A stretch of DNA of 7,711 bases from Pseudomonadota bacterium (lineage in GTDB: Bacteria; Pseudomonadota; Gammaproteobacteria; Acidithiobacillales; Acidithiobacillaceae): positions 1 to 7,711 of the forward strand of contig JAKAFG010000091.1 in the NCBI GenBank assembly GCA_021818125.1, written 5' to 3'. The notes under the pieces were generated by a model. That model was not told the DNA's origin. It ran no database searches and saw nothing but the letters and a program-made list of their open reading frames with translations. Of the stretch, positions 7,019-7,711 are shown in pieces. A program made the translations under genes and the position numbers. Each line of letters starts with the position of its first letter. Positions within the stretch are counted from its first letter, which is position 1.

Positions 7019-7711
7019 ATAAGTAGTGATGCTCAGCAAACCATTGTACCGCATCCCGCAAGGCTTCCTCCGCAGGACGATGGGTATAGCGCAAGACCTG
7101 CTCCGCCTTGGCAGACGAAAAATACATCTTGTGCGCGGCCATACGCAGCTCGTCCGTCGTCACCAATGGCGTCCCCCTGCCGCGTAGCCGCACCACGCCC
7201 TCCGCCCCCCAGGCCAGGGGATAGAGCAGGCGGCGCGGGATACGCAGCCACGGCGAGCGATGTCCGGTAAGACCAGCAATTCGGGTGAGGATCGCCGCCA
7301 GGGGGAGATTGTCGCCGCCGAGAATATAGCGTTCCCCCACCTGACCGTCGGCAAAGGCCTGCCAATGGCCCATGGCCACATCATCTACATGCACCACATT
7401 CAGACCGGTATCGACATAAGCCGGCAGGCGACCCGCCGCGGCATCGCGCACCATCCGCCCGGTGGGGGTCGGCTTGCGATCCGCCGGGCCTATGGGCGTA
7501 GAGGGGTTGACGATGACGATGGGCGCGCCTTCATCCTGGCAAAGAGCACGCAGCGCCTCCTCAGCAAGATATTTGGAGCGCTTATAGTGACCGATCATAT
7601 CTTCCAAACGCGAGGGAGCTTCTTCATCCGCTTCACGGCCATCGGCGTAGTGACCGAGCACGGCGACACTACTGGTATAGATGATGCGCTCCACTCCGGC
7701 ATTGAGCGCCG
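7017..7711 (-). CDS. hpnA: HpnA, hopanoid-associated NAD-dependent epimerase/dehydratase (5' end cut by window edge)
   Basis: The frame is open to the right edge and gives 230 residues; the first full codon is at 7709. The GTG at 7694 is an internal valine in ALNAGVERIIYTSS, not a start. This is the C-terminal two thirds or so of an extended short-chain dehydrogenase; about 100 residues including the NAD-binding GxxGxxG are missing on the right. Counting from the first visible residue, YTSS is at 11-14 (catalytic Ser region), the YxxxK pair is Tyr42/Lys46 in HYKRSKYLAE, NPSTPIGP is at 68-75, NVVHVDDVAMGH at 104-115 and GERYILGG at 125-132. This pattern matches the protein annotated as hopanoid-associated sugar epimerase, HpnA. 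Its substrate is not established to my knowledge; a role in side-chain or sugar processing is guessed from its linkage to hpn genes. A generic dihydroflavonol-reductase-like SDR is the alternative, made less likely by the neighbours. It ends 39 nt before hpnI and is probably co-transcribed. Confidence 0.88.
   Translation of the reverse strand, partial: ALNAGVERIIYTSSVAVLGHYADGREADEEAPSRLEDMIGHYKRSKYLAEEALRALCQDEGAPIVIVNPSTPIGPADRKPTPTGRMVRDAAAGRLPAYVDTGLNVVHVDDVAMGHWQAFADGQVGERYILGGDNLPLAAILTRIAGLTGHRSPWLRIPRRLLYPLAWGAEGVVRLRGRGTPLVTTDELRMAAHKMYFSSAKAEQVLRYTHRPAEEALRDAVQWFAEHHYL

Noticed and set aside
7017..7694. GTG 7694 as the start of a 225-residue gene
   Set aside because: The frame continues to the right edge with residues typical of the SDR core just before YTSS, and a start there would remove the NAD-binding fold. 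The gene is simply cut by the window.

Overview
The window is a block of six tightly packed genes, all on the minus strand and read from the right edge to the left. They are recognisable as hopanoid-biosynthesis (hpn) genes: hpnA (5' end cut by the right edge), hpnI, hpnJ, hpnK, hpnN and hpnL (3' end cut by the left edge). Almost every base is coding. The only gaps are 39 nt between hpnA and hpnI and 25 nt between hpnN and hpnL; the other three junctions overlap by 4, 41 and 20 nt. No tRNA, rRNA, CRISPR array, insertion sequence or convincing terminator or promoter was seen. The promoter is presumably beyond the right edge and the operon end beyond the left edge.

Organism: hopanoids, an RND-type HpnN exporter and fairly GC-rich coding indicate a hopanoid-producing Gram-negative bacterium, most likely a proteobacterium. 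The gene set and protein character would fit an Acidithiobacillus-like acidophile, but that is an impression without a database search and should be held loosely.

How the genes work together: HpnI (membrane GT2 glycosyltransferase), HpnK (YdjC/ChbG-type deacetylase) and HpnJ (radical SAM enzyme) are the known three-step route from bacteriohopanetetrol (BHT) to N-acetylglucosaminyl-BHT, then BHT-glucosamine, then BHT cyclitol ether. HpnN (12-TM RND/MMPL transporter) moves hopanoids towards the outer membrane. HpnL is a polytopic flippase-like membrane protein of unproven role. HpnA is an extended short-chain dehydrogenase/epimerase of unproven role. The window therefore encodes head-group elaboration followed by transport. 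The earlier steps (squalene formation, squalene-hopene cyclase, HpnH, HpnG) are not in it.

The points most worth a second look are a predicted hairpin in the hpnA-hpnI spacer that would place the hpnA stop beside the hpnI start, an ambiguous hpnK start inside the hpnJ 3' end, and a charge asymmetry between the two halves of HpnN. I did not find an undescribed system here; this is a known type of pathway in a compact arrangement.
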